Of a stretch of 64,000 bases of DNA, positions 42,503 to 50,654 are shown piece by piece. The stretch spans positions 3,286,001 to 3,350,000 of the forward strand of contig OZ255825.1 in NCBI GenBank assembly GCA_965277535.1, written 5' to 3'. The stretch is from Ilyomonas sp965277535. GTDB taxonomy: Bacteria > Bacteroidota > Bacteroidia > Chitinophagales > Chitinophagaceae. The notes beneath the pieces are model-generated. The model was given only the letters and a program-made list of their open reading frames with translations, searched no databases and was not told where the DNA came from. Numbering within the stretch: the stretch's first letter is position 1; each line of letters starts with the position of its first letter. The translations under genes and the position numbers were made by a program.

Positions 42503-42524
42503 CGGTCGGTGCGGACACCGACCG
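42503..42524. repeat. REP hairpin 4 (right of RAYT, next to lipoprotein stop)
   Basis: CGGTCGGTG and CACCGACCG, loop CGGA, perfect 9-bp stem, inverted relative to REP 1 (followed by ATAG). Ten bases from the stop of the lipoprotein gene at 42534. Confidence 0.85.
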
Positions 42525-42533
42525 ATAGAAAAA

Positions 42534-43112
42534 TTAAGAACCAAATCTTACTTCTGCTTCTCCATCTGAAATTTTTGTCGCCATTATAAACCAATTTCTC
42601 CAGCCATTGAGTTCAAAATCCTTTGCCTTTTTATATAAATACACGCCGCATCTAACATTTTTAATACAGTTATTACTGAATGGAATAGAACTCCAGATAG
42701 AGTCTGTTAGAATTTTAACTGCTTTGGTCAAAGTGTCTTTGTTGTCGGAATAAGAAGAAACCAAAATATGCTGTTGCAAAAAATTACATTCTTCATCTTT
42801 ATGAAATGTCTTTACGATTTTTAAATTTCGTGATAAAAATAATTGGTCAGCAATCTTATCATTTTTTATTTTTTCATCCTCGACTTTTATGTAACTGTCC
42901 AACTTCGATAGCCATTCTTTTGCTTCTTTTTGTTTTGAAACGTCATAATGATAATCAGCAACAAATTGAGCATCACTTTTAGCAAGAATATTTAAGCTGT
43001 CTTCAGTGATTTCTGCTTTGAATCTATCATAGACATCATCGTCAGTTTGCTGGTCTTTTGATTTACATGAAAATATTAAAACAGTCAATAGAAGAAAATA
43101 AATTTTATTCAT
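42534..43112 (-). CDS. Hypothetical lipoprotein
   Basis: A 192-residue protein with lipobox signal MNKIYFLLLTVLIFSC (Cys 16). The mature part is charged and helix-rich (VYDRFKAEITEDSLNILAKS, KEWLSKLDSYIKVEDEKIKN), with a later segment containing five scattered Cys-neighbouring residues (EECNFLQQH, NNCIKNVRCGVYLYKKA). I do not recognise a family. It is part of the AT-rich accessory patch between the REPs and an intergenic inverted-repeat gap. No function is proposed. Confidence 0.65.
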   Translation of the reverse strand: MNKIYFLLLTVLIFSCKSKDQQTDDDVYDRFKAEITEDSLNILAKSDAQFVADYHYDVSKQKEAKEWLSKLDSYIKVEDEKIKNDKIADQLFLSRNLKIVKTFHKDEECNFLQQHILVSSYSDNKDTLTKAVKILTDSIWSSIPFSNNCIKNVRCGVYLYKKAKDFELNGWRNWFIMATKISDGEAEVRFGS

Positions 43113-43449
43113 CTTGTCAATTTATGTCAGGCTTTTAATTATATGAAGTGTCAAACAGCATAACAAACAACGGTTCAGGTATTGCCGGAGGCGGGATATT
43201 TTATAATGTCCAGCCCGGTACTAAAGATAAATAGAATTACAAAAGTTGATAAGTAGTTTATTGACGCAGCGAAGCAAGTCAAGTCCGAATTTCTGCTGAT
43301 AGGTAACTTATAGCTCATTGCTATTTCTTCAGGCCCGCTTTTCGGCAATACTCCTACTGTATGCCGGCTTTCATTATCGCACTACAGGAAGTAGTAAAAG
43401 ACTGATCGGATTGTTTAATGGTCTTACTTTGTAGCATAATAATTTGCTT
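43113..43449. other. 337-base gap with an unexplained inverted repeat
   Basis: No gene seen. Arms TATTGCCGGAGGCGGG (43180-43195) and the inverse of TATTGCCGAAAAGCGGG (43334-43350) are separated by about 140 bases. Adjacent text such as AGCCCGGTACTAAAG looks like repeated accessory-region DNA, but I cannot place it in a named family. Confidence 0.45.
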
Positions 43450-44013
43450 ATGTCCACCGATTGGGGTGAAGTATCAAAACTATTGTCAGAATTTTTTAAA
43501 GATAAATTTATGAAGGTGGCTTTTAGAATAGCTGCTTTTACCATTGTCTTTTTTTTGATTTTTCAGATTGTCGCTTTTATAATTCTTACTGCATTAGGTA
43601 AGCCAACGAAATTACTTTGGTCGTCAAATTTTGTAACTGTAAAAGTCCATGATACCATTAATAAAACAACATTTATACATGATACTACATTTATAAATAA
43701 AATGAAAATTAATAGTAGCGCAAGTGGCTTACAAAATAACGCTCCAAATTATGGCAATCAAGCGGGTAGAGATATGAATGTTACTAACAATCTTAAAAAT
43801 ATAGATTTCGTAACTAAAACCTTTATACCAGAAACAAACCAAACTACCTTTCTTATTCCAAATGCACCTACAAACGTTAATAAATACATTGTTTCAATAA
43901 ATGGGGTTTCTTATTCGAGTAAACATTTTACGGTAGAAAATGGAAAGTTGACACTAAAAGTGGATTTTAAGATAGAAAAGGGTGATGAAGTTGTAATCAA
44001 ATGGACGAAGTAG
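43450..44013 (+). CDS. Unknown membrane-anchored protein with beta-rich C-terminus
   Basis: From the ATG at 43450 it has 187 residues (a TTG at 43444 adds two). One hydrophobic segment (VAFRIAAFTIVFFLIFQIVA, about 22-41, extending to FIILTAL) is followed by an outward or periplasmic part. The linker carries NYGNQAGRDMNVTNN (about 102-116), resembling the (A)GRDxNI motif seen in linkers of bacterial conflict-system and NLR-like proteins; this is suggestive only. The last 60 residues are short beta strands (NKYIVSINGVSYSSKHFTVE, LTLKVDFKIEKGDEVVIKW), a fold like phage fibre or bacterial immunoglobulin-like modules. Family unknown. Confidence 0.6.
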   Translation: MSTDWGEVSKLLSEFFKDKFMKVAFRIAAFTIVFFLIFQIVAFIILTALGKPTKLLWSSNFVTVKVHDTINKTTFIHDTTFINKMKINSSASGLQNNAPNYGNQAGRDMNVTNNLKNIDFVTKTFIPETNQTTFLIPNAPTNVNKYIVSINGVSYSSKHFTVENGKLTLKVDFKIEKGDEVVIKWTK

Positions 44014-44552
44014 CTTTACTTAATACAACTTGTCAAGCAGTAAATTGTCAACATTAGCTGGCAGCTAACACAAATATTATACGAATCATTCACTTCTCCA
44101 AACAATTTCATTGTTATTGATATTTAATCAACTCTCATTCGCCTCTTTGTATGGTTGTGGTTCGTCAACGAAAATATTGTATCATTCAAACACACAGTAA
44201 CAAGCTATCCTCCTTCCAAAGCACAAACATTAATTTTAGCTGGAAAAGGGTTTAAAATTTCATTAAGCCTATAACCGGGTATCAATATTATTTACATTTG
44301 TTTATCACCATTACTAAAACCAATATCTAACATGCATTTGCTCCATTCCCTTGTTTAAAAGGTCAGTCATAAGCCATATAGTTCAACAATAGGTTTTACT
44401 AAGTTTATTTCCACAGATGATACGGCCTGCCTAGGTTTCTTTTTGCCTCATTTTACAGTTCATAGCACCGCCCTGAAAGTAAATAGGCCCGGTCTAACAT
44501 TCAATATAGCCCGCCCGGACCTACCAATTGATTTATGCCTTTTGTTTTTGCA
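44014..44552. other. 539-base gap before the GH9 gene; nothing recognised
   Basis: AT-rich sequence with no convincing gene. Near its right end it holds a weak hairpin (AGGTCCGG / CCGGGCCT on the minus strand) that might end the GH9 transcript, and a near-match TTTGTTTTTGCAC at about 44539. Confidence 0.5.
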
Positions 44553-46301
44553 CTAATAATGAGCCGCTGCCTGCAATGCTTCTATTGCATTGGAAAGATA
44601 CACCAGCGGCGCGTTCCAGTTGATGGCAATCTCGTTACTCGCATACGAGCAGGCATCATCTAAATAACAGGTTTCGGGTTCAAAGTGCTGGTAGCCGCTG
44701 CATTTGTCCTGCCTGCCGGGGTTTGGACCGCCAGCCATTAATCCGGGAACCGGTTCTGCAATGCCATCGGCCACCGATGGACGATGATGCGGGTGCATTG
44801 TGCTGTGTGTTCCTACGTCTGTTACAAAGCAATAACCTGTTGCATTTCTACCCAAAACATAATCAAGATTGCTCAGTGCGCCATCTATGTATTTTTTTTC
44901 TTTTGTAATAAGATAAGCATTAAGTAAAGCGATTCCTTGATTGGCCGCATTGGAATTGCTGCCCCAGTTAAAATCGTTTACCGAACCTCCCATTACCGTT
45001 TCAAATGCAGTATTGTCTTTCTTTTGTAAGAATTGATCAGCAAAAGACACAACAGCATCCGATCTTTCTTTGATCTCATTTGTGTGAGCCGCCGGTTTCG
45101 TTCTTACCAAAGTATAAACGCCCAATGTATGAACGTTGCCCCACGATGGAAGCGTCAGTTTTGCATCTATGGTTTTTGAAATGGTTTGCCAATATTGTTC
45201 ATCATGTGTGGTGGCATACAACTCGCACGCAGCCCAAAACCATTCGTCACTAAAGTTGTTATCACCATAATCGCCGGTGGTGATGGCAGGCTTGAAAACC
45301 TGATTGTTTTTGTTTTGGTTGTATGCCGAATCGGGATGGCGCAATGCCCATTGCCATGCTTTCTGCGAAGCTCTTAAACAACTATCCATTAAGCCCGGAA
45401 GTTGCTGTTTGTATTTGCCCAATATTCGGGCTGCCTGTGCTGTTACGGCGGCAAAATCGAGCGTGGCAGCCGTTCCTTTTTGCACCACATAGCGCGGGAG
45501 TTTTGTAACGCCCGGCATTACCATGCCATCGAAAGCAGCGTTGGTGCATTTGTGATATACGCCACCATCATTCGGATCCTGCATCGTTAGCATCCATCGT
45601 AAATTGTAAACCGCTTCATTCAAAACATCAGGCACGCCATTGCCGCTTTCGGGAATGTTGGTTTTGAGGGTATCGAAGTAAGTTGGAAAATCTTCATACG
45701 CCGATAACAAAGTGCCCATCGTGATGCCGCTGTTCACAATGTATTTGTTGTAATCGCCTGCGTCATACCAACCTCCAGGTGTTGAAATGATTGTGCCTTC
45801 CGGACGAACAGAAGTAGCAGCCGATGAATGAACCAAAACCGCAGTATCAGGATGCCCTGCGGCACGATGCCATTTACCCGCATATTTCTCTTCCAACGGC
45901 ATATTAGAACGGATAAAATAAAAGCCTTTTAATGAAGCCACTGCTACAGCATGATTTGCATTTATACCAATTATAAAAGGATAAGAATCACCAATCGAAG
46001 GAATGTCGATTTTGTAGTCTCCCGGTTTTGTAAAAGCACTGAAATCAACGATTCGTGTTTGGGTTGATGAATTGTGAGATTGCTTCAATTCGCTCAGTTT
46101 TCCTTTGTAAACAACCTTGTTGTTTTTTATATTGATGATACCAAAAGAAGCCGATGTTGAATTGCCTTTTACCACCGCAATCTTAGGCGCATTCGGATAA
46201 AAGCCAAGCTGATTAAGCACAATGCTGTCTGATATTTTTTGTGCAAAAACAAAAGCGCTGCTGATAAAAAGAAATAAGAGTAAGAGAGAAAGATTTTTCA
46301 T
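44553..46301 (-). CDS. GH9 endoglucanase-type glycoside hydrolase with N-terminal Ig-like domain
   Basis: Hydrolyses beta-1,4-glucan or glucomannan. The ATG at 46301 (MKNLSLLLLFLFISSAFVFA, signal peptide) is preferred; a longer frame runs through a repeat. The 582 residues begin with a CelD_N/Ig-like domain (VLNQLGFYPNAPKIAVVKGN, about 24-43), then the (alpha/alpha)6 catalytic domain: STPGGWYDAGDYNKYIVNSG (general-base Asp pair, about 195-203), TMHPHHRPS (about 500) and the C-terminal acid Glu in DACSYASNEIAINWNAPLVY. It is the last gene of the minus-strand mannan/pectin locus. A CATAG-rich inverted repeat (46376-46463) lies between it and the upstream esterase gene. Confidence 0.92.
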   Translation of the reverse strand: MKNLSLLLLFLFISSAFVFAQKISDSIVLNQLGFYPNAPKIAVVKGNSTSASFGIINIKNNKVVYKGKLSELKQSHNSSTQTRIVDFSAFTKPGDYKIDIPSIGDSYPFIIGINANHAVAVASLKGFYFIRSNMPLEEKYAGKWHRAAGHPDTAVLVHSSAATSVRPEGTIISTPGGWYDAGDYNKYIVNSGITMGTLLSAYEDFPTYFDTLKTNIPESGNGVPDVLNEAVYNLRWMLTMQDPNDGGVYHKCTNAAFDGMVMPGVTKLPRYVVQKGTAATLDFAAVTAQAARILGKYKQQLPGLMDSCLRASQKAWQWALRHPDSAYNQNKNNQVFKPAITTGDYGDNNFSDEWFWAACELYATTHDEQYWQTISKTIDAKLTLPSWGNVHTLGVYTLVRTKPAAHTNEIKERSDAVVSFADQFLQKKDNTAFETVMGGSVNDFNWGSNSNAANQGIALLNAYLITKEKKYIDGALSNLDYVLGRNATGYCFVTDVGTHSTMHPHHRPSVADGIAEPVPGLMAGGPNPGRQDKCSGYQHFEPETCYLDDACSYASNEIAINWNAPLVYLSNAIEALQAAAHY

Positions 46302-46375
46302 GGTAATTGATTTTGAAATGTTTGTTTTTGCAGGTTTCTCTACAAGGAAAGACTGCTTTTCGCAATGATAATTGA

Positions 46376-46463
46376 AACACATAGAAACATAGCAACATAA
46401 GGAAGAAAACACATAGTGGAATTCTATGTGAAAACTATGCTTCTATGTTTCTATGTGTTTCAA
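46376..46463. repeat. Inverted repeat of ACATAG-type units between esterase and GH9 genes
   Basis: GAAACACATAGAAACATAG (left arm) and CTATGTTTCTATGTGTTTC (right arm) are inverse copies. CACATAG / CTATGTG forms an inner hairpin (about 46412-46432). It lies about 75 bases upstream of the GH9 ATG. Confidence 0.8.
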
Positions 46464-46507
46464 AAATGCGATTTTACACGTAACATCATAACCCTGAAAC
46501 AACCGCT

Positions 46508-47602
46508 TCACCAATTCATTAGCTTCTTTACATAAGCTGTTAATTCAGCTGCTATTTGTTTGTGTTCACTCACATTCGGATGGCTGTCGCAGCCATGATA
46601 ATATCTTTTTGCAAAGAAGTAATGAGATACATTTTGATCGCCGTTTTTGTTCATAAAAGTGACGATGCCGCTCAAATATTTTTTCTGCGAAGAAGCTAAT
46701 GAACTATCCGCCATCGGGCTGGTAAGATAAACAATTTTCGCCTTTGGATAATCGCCCCGAAGCCTTTGCAAAAATTGTACATAAGCGGAGCAAAACAGAG
46801 TAGAATCTTGTACGCCATCGTTCTGTCCCAAACATACAGTAACAACATCAGGTTGGTAAAGAGCAAAGTTCCATTTGAGGCTATCGGTTTTGTTTCGCAT
46901 GTTTATGTTGTCATACACTTGCGGCATTACCACATCCATATTACAACAACTATGTATCAACCCAATGCCCGACACAGATGACAATATCCATTGCGCATTC
47001 ACGTTACGAGCCGTTACCGGACCATACGCTAAATACGCATTGTGCTGATCCTGCCAAACGCCTTTACCACAAGGGATTTCGCTTTCATCGGCACTGGCGC
47101 CACAAGTGATGGAATTACCAATAAATTCCATTTTTCTTATTGGCTTGTCATCCAGTGGCAGCAAGGCTTTACATTGCAATCCAACAAATTCAAGATAACC
47201 TATATTGGCTTCTGTATTTTTTGCAATCAGTATCGTATGTGAGCCGTTTGATAGCCCGTTTGCAACACGTATAATATCTCGTTTTCCCTTTGTTTCCAAA
47301 CGATACAGAACCGTATCATCCACCACTATTTCGAGGTAGTTGTGATTCTTTCCCCACAACGTTTCGTCGTTTACAATTATGTTGCAAAATATTCCGGTAA
47401 AACGCGCTTTTACATACACACCCGGCTGCCAGTAGCGAGGCAATTTTTTATTGGAAAAATCAATGCGCCCTACGTATTGAATGAGGCCGTTATCGGCAGC
47501 AAAAAAATGGGCTGTTTCCTTTTTGTTTTGCGCAAAAGAAGCAACCATAAAAAAGGTGCAAAAACAAACGATACAGCTTCTTAGCTCCTTGTTTATTTTC
47601 AT
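46508..47602 (-). CDS. SGNH/GDSL esterase, CE2-like (acetyl-polysaccharide esterase)
   Basis: A 364-residue exported esterase that probably removes acetyl groups from hemicellulose such as acetylated glucomannan. The ATG at 47602 gives a signal peptide ending SFAQ; a start three codons upstream also works. The N-terminal roughly 130 residues form the jelly-roll of CE2 enzymes (PRYWQPGVYVKARFTGIFCN, SHTILIAKNTEANIGYLEFV). The SGNH domain has block I MEFIGNSITCGA (Ser about 166), VTVCLGQNDGVQ (block III Asn), and CDSHPNVSEH (catalytic His). It starts 13 bases after the GH28-like stop. Confidence 0.85.
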   Translation of the reverse strand: MKINKELRSCIVCFCTFFMVASFAQNKKETAHFFAADNGLIQYVGRIDFSNKKLPRYWQPGVYVKARFTGIFCNIIVNDETLWGKNHNYLEIVVDDTVLYRLETKGKRDIIRVANGLSNGSHTILIAKNTEANIGYLEFVGLQCKALLPLDDKPIRKMEFIGNSITCGASADESEIPCGKGVWQDQHNAYLAYGPVTARNVNAQWILSSVSGIGLIHSCCNMDVVMPQVYDNINMRNKTDSLKWNFALYQPDVVTVCLGQNDGVQDSTLFCSAYVQFLQRLRGDYPKAKIVYLTSPMADSSLASSQKKYLSGIVTFMNKNGDQNVSHYFFAKRYYHGCDSHPNVSEHKQIAAELTAYVKKLMNW

Positions 47603-47614
47603 AAAAAGCATTTT

Positions 47615-49150
47615 TTATTTTACGTTGGTTAACTGAACGTTTGTTTTGTCATCGCTCCAAAAACCCTTACCATTTTCTGCACTGATGCGATACGCTTTTT
47701 TGTTAATTGGCGATGGCGGTAAATCGCAGTCTTTCACCCTAACATTTTCAAAATGCTGAAGTTGTAAGCCATGTATAAAATAAGGCATTCTTGTGTTACT
47801 CCATGTCAGCACCACATCTTTCATACGCACATCTTTTACATACTGCATCATGATGCCTGCAATATCACTTTGAAACAAGCCATTCTTTACACCTGATACA
47901 CCGCGCAAATCAATGTTGCCGCCGGCTACATCATTCAATTTGCTGTCCATTAATTCAAAACGAATGTTTTGAAACGATACATCTTCAATCACGCTTTCCG
48001 GTGTACCATACAAAAGAATTTGATTTTCGCCTTTGCAGATAATATTGTTGAACATAACATGCTTTATGCTTCCCAACTTTACACTGTCTTTACCGCGGAT
48101 GGCAGAAATATGAATGGGTTCGCCATTACCCCACCAATCGCCTGTGCGCAGTTTGGTTTCGATATACACATTCGATACAGTAATGTTTTCAAGCGATCCT
48201 TCATCCCGTAAAAAGATGCCGATGCCACGTGATGAATTGGTAATGTTTGTATTGCTGATGTGAATATTGCGAACCGTATTCTGATCTAAAAAACCAATGC
48301 GGATGCCGCTCGAAGCTGATTGCAAATTGCAGTTGGTTACGTTGATGTTTTCAGAAATGTGGCGCAAATGCTGAAAGCCGGGTATTTCAAAATGATGGTT
48401 GTAGCCAACGATAGCAAGGGCATCATCGCCCGTTCGAATGTCGCAGTCCGCAAGCGTTACGTTGGTGCAGCTTGTAATGTCAATACCATCAGCATTGGGT
48501 ACTAACAAGCCCGTCCAAAGCCTTATCCCGCTTATGTTTACAGCATCGCAATCGGCAAGGTGCATACACCAGAACGGCGAGTTGGAAATGAAAACATCTT
48601 TAATGGTTACGCGTTTGCAATTGCTGAAAATAAGCATCTGATAAGGACGATCTTTCGGCACAACCGGGCCATCGCCAAGGCCGCTTTTCACTTCGCGGAA
48701 ATGATCTTTTTGTCTTGTGTATTGAGTGGCTTCGGGGGGCAAATGCTTGGCTTCGTTCAGCACAAAAAAAGAATCGCCGCTGCCATCAATATTGCCTTCG
48801 CCAGAGATGGTTACGTTCTCAGCATCGTGCGTATAAAACAAACCCCAATGTATTTTTTCATAAGGCTCATAATCATTCAAATTGGCGCTGCCTTTAAGTA
48901 TTGCGCCGCTTTCTAAAAACAAGTTGATGTTGCTCCGCAAATGCAGTGTGCCGCTGATAAACGTGCCCGTTGGAACAACCACCGTTCCGCCACCTTTGGC
49001 AGCACAGGCATCAATGGTTTGTTGAATGGCTTTTGTATTGACCGATTTGCCATCGGCAATGGCGCCAAACTTTGCAATGTCAAAAGAGTTTGACTGAGCA
49101 AATAAGTTTACAAAATTGAAAAGCAATAAGAAGAGAAAGGCGTATTTCAT
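47615..49150 (-). CDS. GH28-like right-handed beta-helix protein (pectin hydrolase family)
   Basis: A 511-residue exported protein. After the signal (MKYAFLFLLLFNFVNLFAQS) the pectin-hydrolase start FGAIADGKSVNTKAIQQTID and GGGTVVVPTGTFISGTLHLR is clear. The GH28 acids NADGIDI and TGDDALAI are present (about 215-240). The usual GHG motif is replaced by SASSGIRIGFLDQ and no RIK is seen, so it may be a specialised GH28 subfamily or a different pectic glycoside activity. It lies between the epimerase and CE2 genes on the same strand, hinting that the locus handles mixed plant cell-wall glycans. Confidence 0.85.
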   Translation of the reverse strand: MKYAFLFLLLFNFVNLFAQSNSFDIAKFGAIADGKSVNTKAIQQTIDACAAKGGGTVVVPTGTFISGTLHLRSNINLFLESGAILKGSANLNDYEPYEKIHWGLFYTHDAENVTISGEGNIDGSGDSFFVLNEAKHLPPEATQYTRQKDHFREVKSGLGDGPVVPKDRPYQMLIFSNCKRVTIKDVFISNSPFWCMHLADCDAVNISGIRLWTGLLVPNADGIDITSCTNVTLADCDIRTGDDALAIVGYNHHFEIPGFQHLRHISENINVTNCNLQSASSGIRIGFLDQNTVRNIHISNTNITNSSRGIGIFLRDEGSLENITVSNVYIETKLRTGDWWGNGEPIHISAIRGKDSVKLGSIKHVMFNNIICKGENQILLYGTPESVIEDVSFQNIRFELMDSKLNDVAGGNIDLRGVSGVKNGLFQSDIAGIMMQYVKDVRMKDVVLTWSNTRMPYFIHGLQLQHFENVRVKDCDLPPSPINKKAYRISAENGKGFWSDDKTNVQLTNVK

Positions 49151-49217
49151 AAAAGAAAGAATAAGTTGTAACTGTATAAATAGAAGATGGATAAAACCAA
49201 TTAAGATTCCGAACCTT

Positions 49218-50456
49218 TCAAATGTTCGGACTCTTAATTAGATCCCTGATCTTTTCAATGCGCTTCATCACTTCCATGCAGGCACGCGAATTGTGATAGG
49301 GGCATTTCCAAAAGCCCGCTTTGTCTTCGTTTGGCATCACTTGATAGGCTTCATCAACGCCCCAAAACCATTCGCTGTTCTGTTTATCCAAAATTTGTTT
49401 TTGCACAAATTTCCACGTGTTAATTGAGTGTTGTAAGTATTGTTCTTCGCCCGTAATTTGGTAAGCGTTTACATAACCAATCATCGCTTCTGCCTGCACC
49501 CACCAATGTTTTTGTTTGATGATTTTATTGTGTTGAATTTCGTATTCATACCACATTCCACCATCGCTATCCAAACCTTCGGAAGCCGCATCTGCCAAGG
49601 CTTTCGCATGTTGTTGATAAATAGAAATCCAATGTTTGTTATCAATTACTTCCGCGCATTGCAACAGCAGCCACGCGGCTTCAATATCATGTCCGTACGA
49701 AACAACATCGGGTTGTTCATTCCAGTCATCATCAAAAAATAAAATGAGATGATGCGTTTGTTTGTTGATGAAGTATTTATCGAACAAAAACAAAAGGTTT
49801 TCTATTTTTTCCTTCACCGTTTGGTTTTGCCCTATTTTGTACAGGTTGGTGTATGCCTCTACAATGTGAAGATGCGTGTTGGCAGTCTTGCTGACATTCG
49901 CATCTTTGGGGCTCAAACGCAAGTCATGCAAGGGTTTCCAGTCGCGGGCAAAGGCTTCATAGTAACCGTTTCGATCCTCATCGAAACTGTATTGTTCAAT
50001 AGCATCAAACAACTCTTCCGCAAATTGTAACGCAGCTTCGTTTTGCGTAGCCGAATAATATTCACTCATGCCATATAACACGAAAGCCAAACCGTAAATC
50101 TGCTTGCGGTCTTCAAGGCGCGAACCTTTGTAATCTACGCTCCAGTAAACACCTCCGTATTCCGCATCTCTAAAATGGGAGAGAAGATAATAAAACGCTC
50201 GTTCCGCAATTTGTAAATGCTCTTTTTTTTGCCTAAAACCAAAAGCGGCAGAGAATGTCCACAAGATTCTTGCGTTCAATACAACTCCTTTTGGTGCATA
50301 CACATCCGGCATGTTTTGGTTGTTGATTTTGCCCCAAAATCCGCCATTGTTTTCATCCATTGTATGTTGTTGCCAGTAGTGTAAAATGGCATTCAATTCT
50401 TCTTTCATATCCTGTTGATAGCTGGAAAGAACGTTGGTTAGGTTAGCATCAAACAT
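49218..50456 (-). CDS. ce: Cellobiose 2-epimerase (AGE superfamily)
   Basis: Converts the reducing-end residue of beta-1,4-disaccharides; in mannan use it turns mannobiose into 4-O-mannosyl-glucose. The 412-residue cytoplasmic (alpha/alpha)6 protein shows AGE/CE motifs: MDENNGGFWGKINN (about 33-46), YGGVYWSVDYKGSRLEDRKQ-like (about 100-118), KTANTHLHIVEAYTNLY (catalytic-loop His, about 188), VVSYGHDIEAAWLLLQ (about 252), KQHWWVQAEAMIGY and GFWKCPYHNSRACMEVM (C-terminal catalytic His). No signal peptide. The gap to GH130 carries an inverted repeat (50520-50627). With GH130, symporter and GH26 it forms the known Bacteroidota mannan route. Confidence 0.93.
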   Translation of the reverse strand: MFDANLTNVLSSYQQDMKEELNAILHYWQQHTMDENNGGFWGKINNQNMPDVYAPKGVVLNARILWTFSAAFGFRQKKEHLQIAERAFYYLLSHFRDAEYGGVYWSVDYKGSRLEDRKQIYGLAFVLYGMSEYYSATQNEAALQFAEELFDAIEQYSFDEDRNGYYEAFARDWKPLHDLRLSPKDANVSKTANTHLHIVEAYTNLYKIGQNQTVKEKIENLLFLFDKYFINKQTHHLILFFDDDWNEQPDVVSYGHDIEAAWLLLQCAEVIDNKHWISIYQQHAKALADAASEGLDSDGGMWYEYEIQHNKIIKQKHWWVQAEAMIGYVNAYQITGEEQYLQHSINTWKFVQKQILDKQNSEWFWGVDEAYQVMPNEDKAGFWKCPYHNSRACMEVMKRIEKIRDLIKSPNI

Positions 50457-50519
50457 GGAAGAAAATTAAAGCAAAACTAGGTTTGGTTTTGCATGAAAAT
50501 AAACGTTTTGGAGTAAGTG

Positions 50520-50627
50520 CGTCTTTGCGAAGAACGAAGCAATCTGTGCTTTATTATTAATCCTGTTTACGAGTTGTAATCATCACTTACCCCGATCCAC
50601 AGATTGCTTCGTGCCTCGCAATGACGG
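50520..50627. repeat. Inverted repeat inside the mannan operon (CGAAGCAATCTGTG type)
   Basis: Left arm from CGTCTTTGCGAAGAACGAAG through CAATCTGTG (50520-50548) and its near-perfect inverse (50598-50627), with a 49-base loop region. It sits between the GH130 and epimerase genes. This word (TTGCGAGGAACGAAGCAATC type) is a widespread bacterial intergenic repeat. Confidence 0.88.
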
Positions 50628-50654
50628 CGACCAACCTTCGTAGTTCAACAGTGA

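Noticed and set aside
43140..43360. Integron attC site
   Set aside because: Arms are present, but no clear conserved core sites or integrase are seen.
44480..44550. Hairpin after GH9 as terminator
   Set aside because: The AGGTCCGG/CCGGGCCT pairing has a long loop and a poor U-tract; mentioned only within the gap entry.
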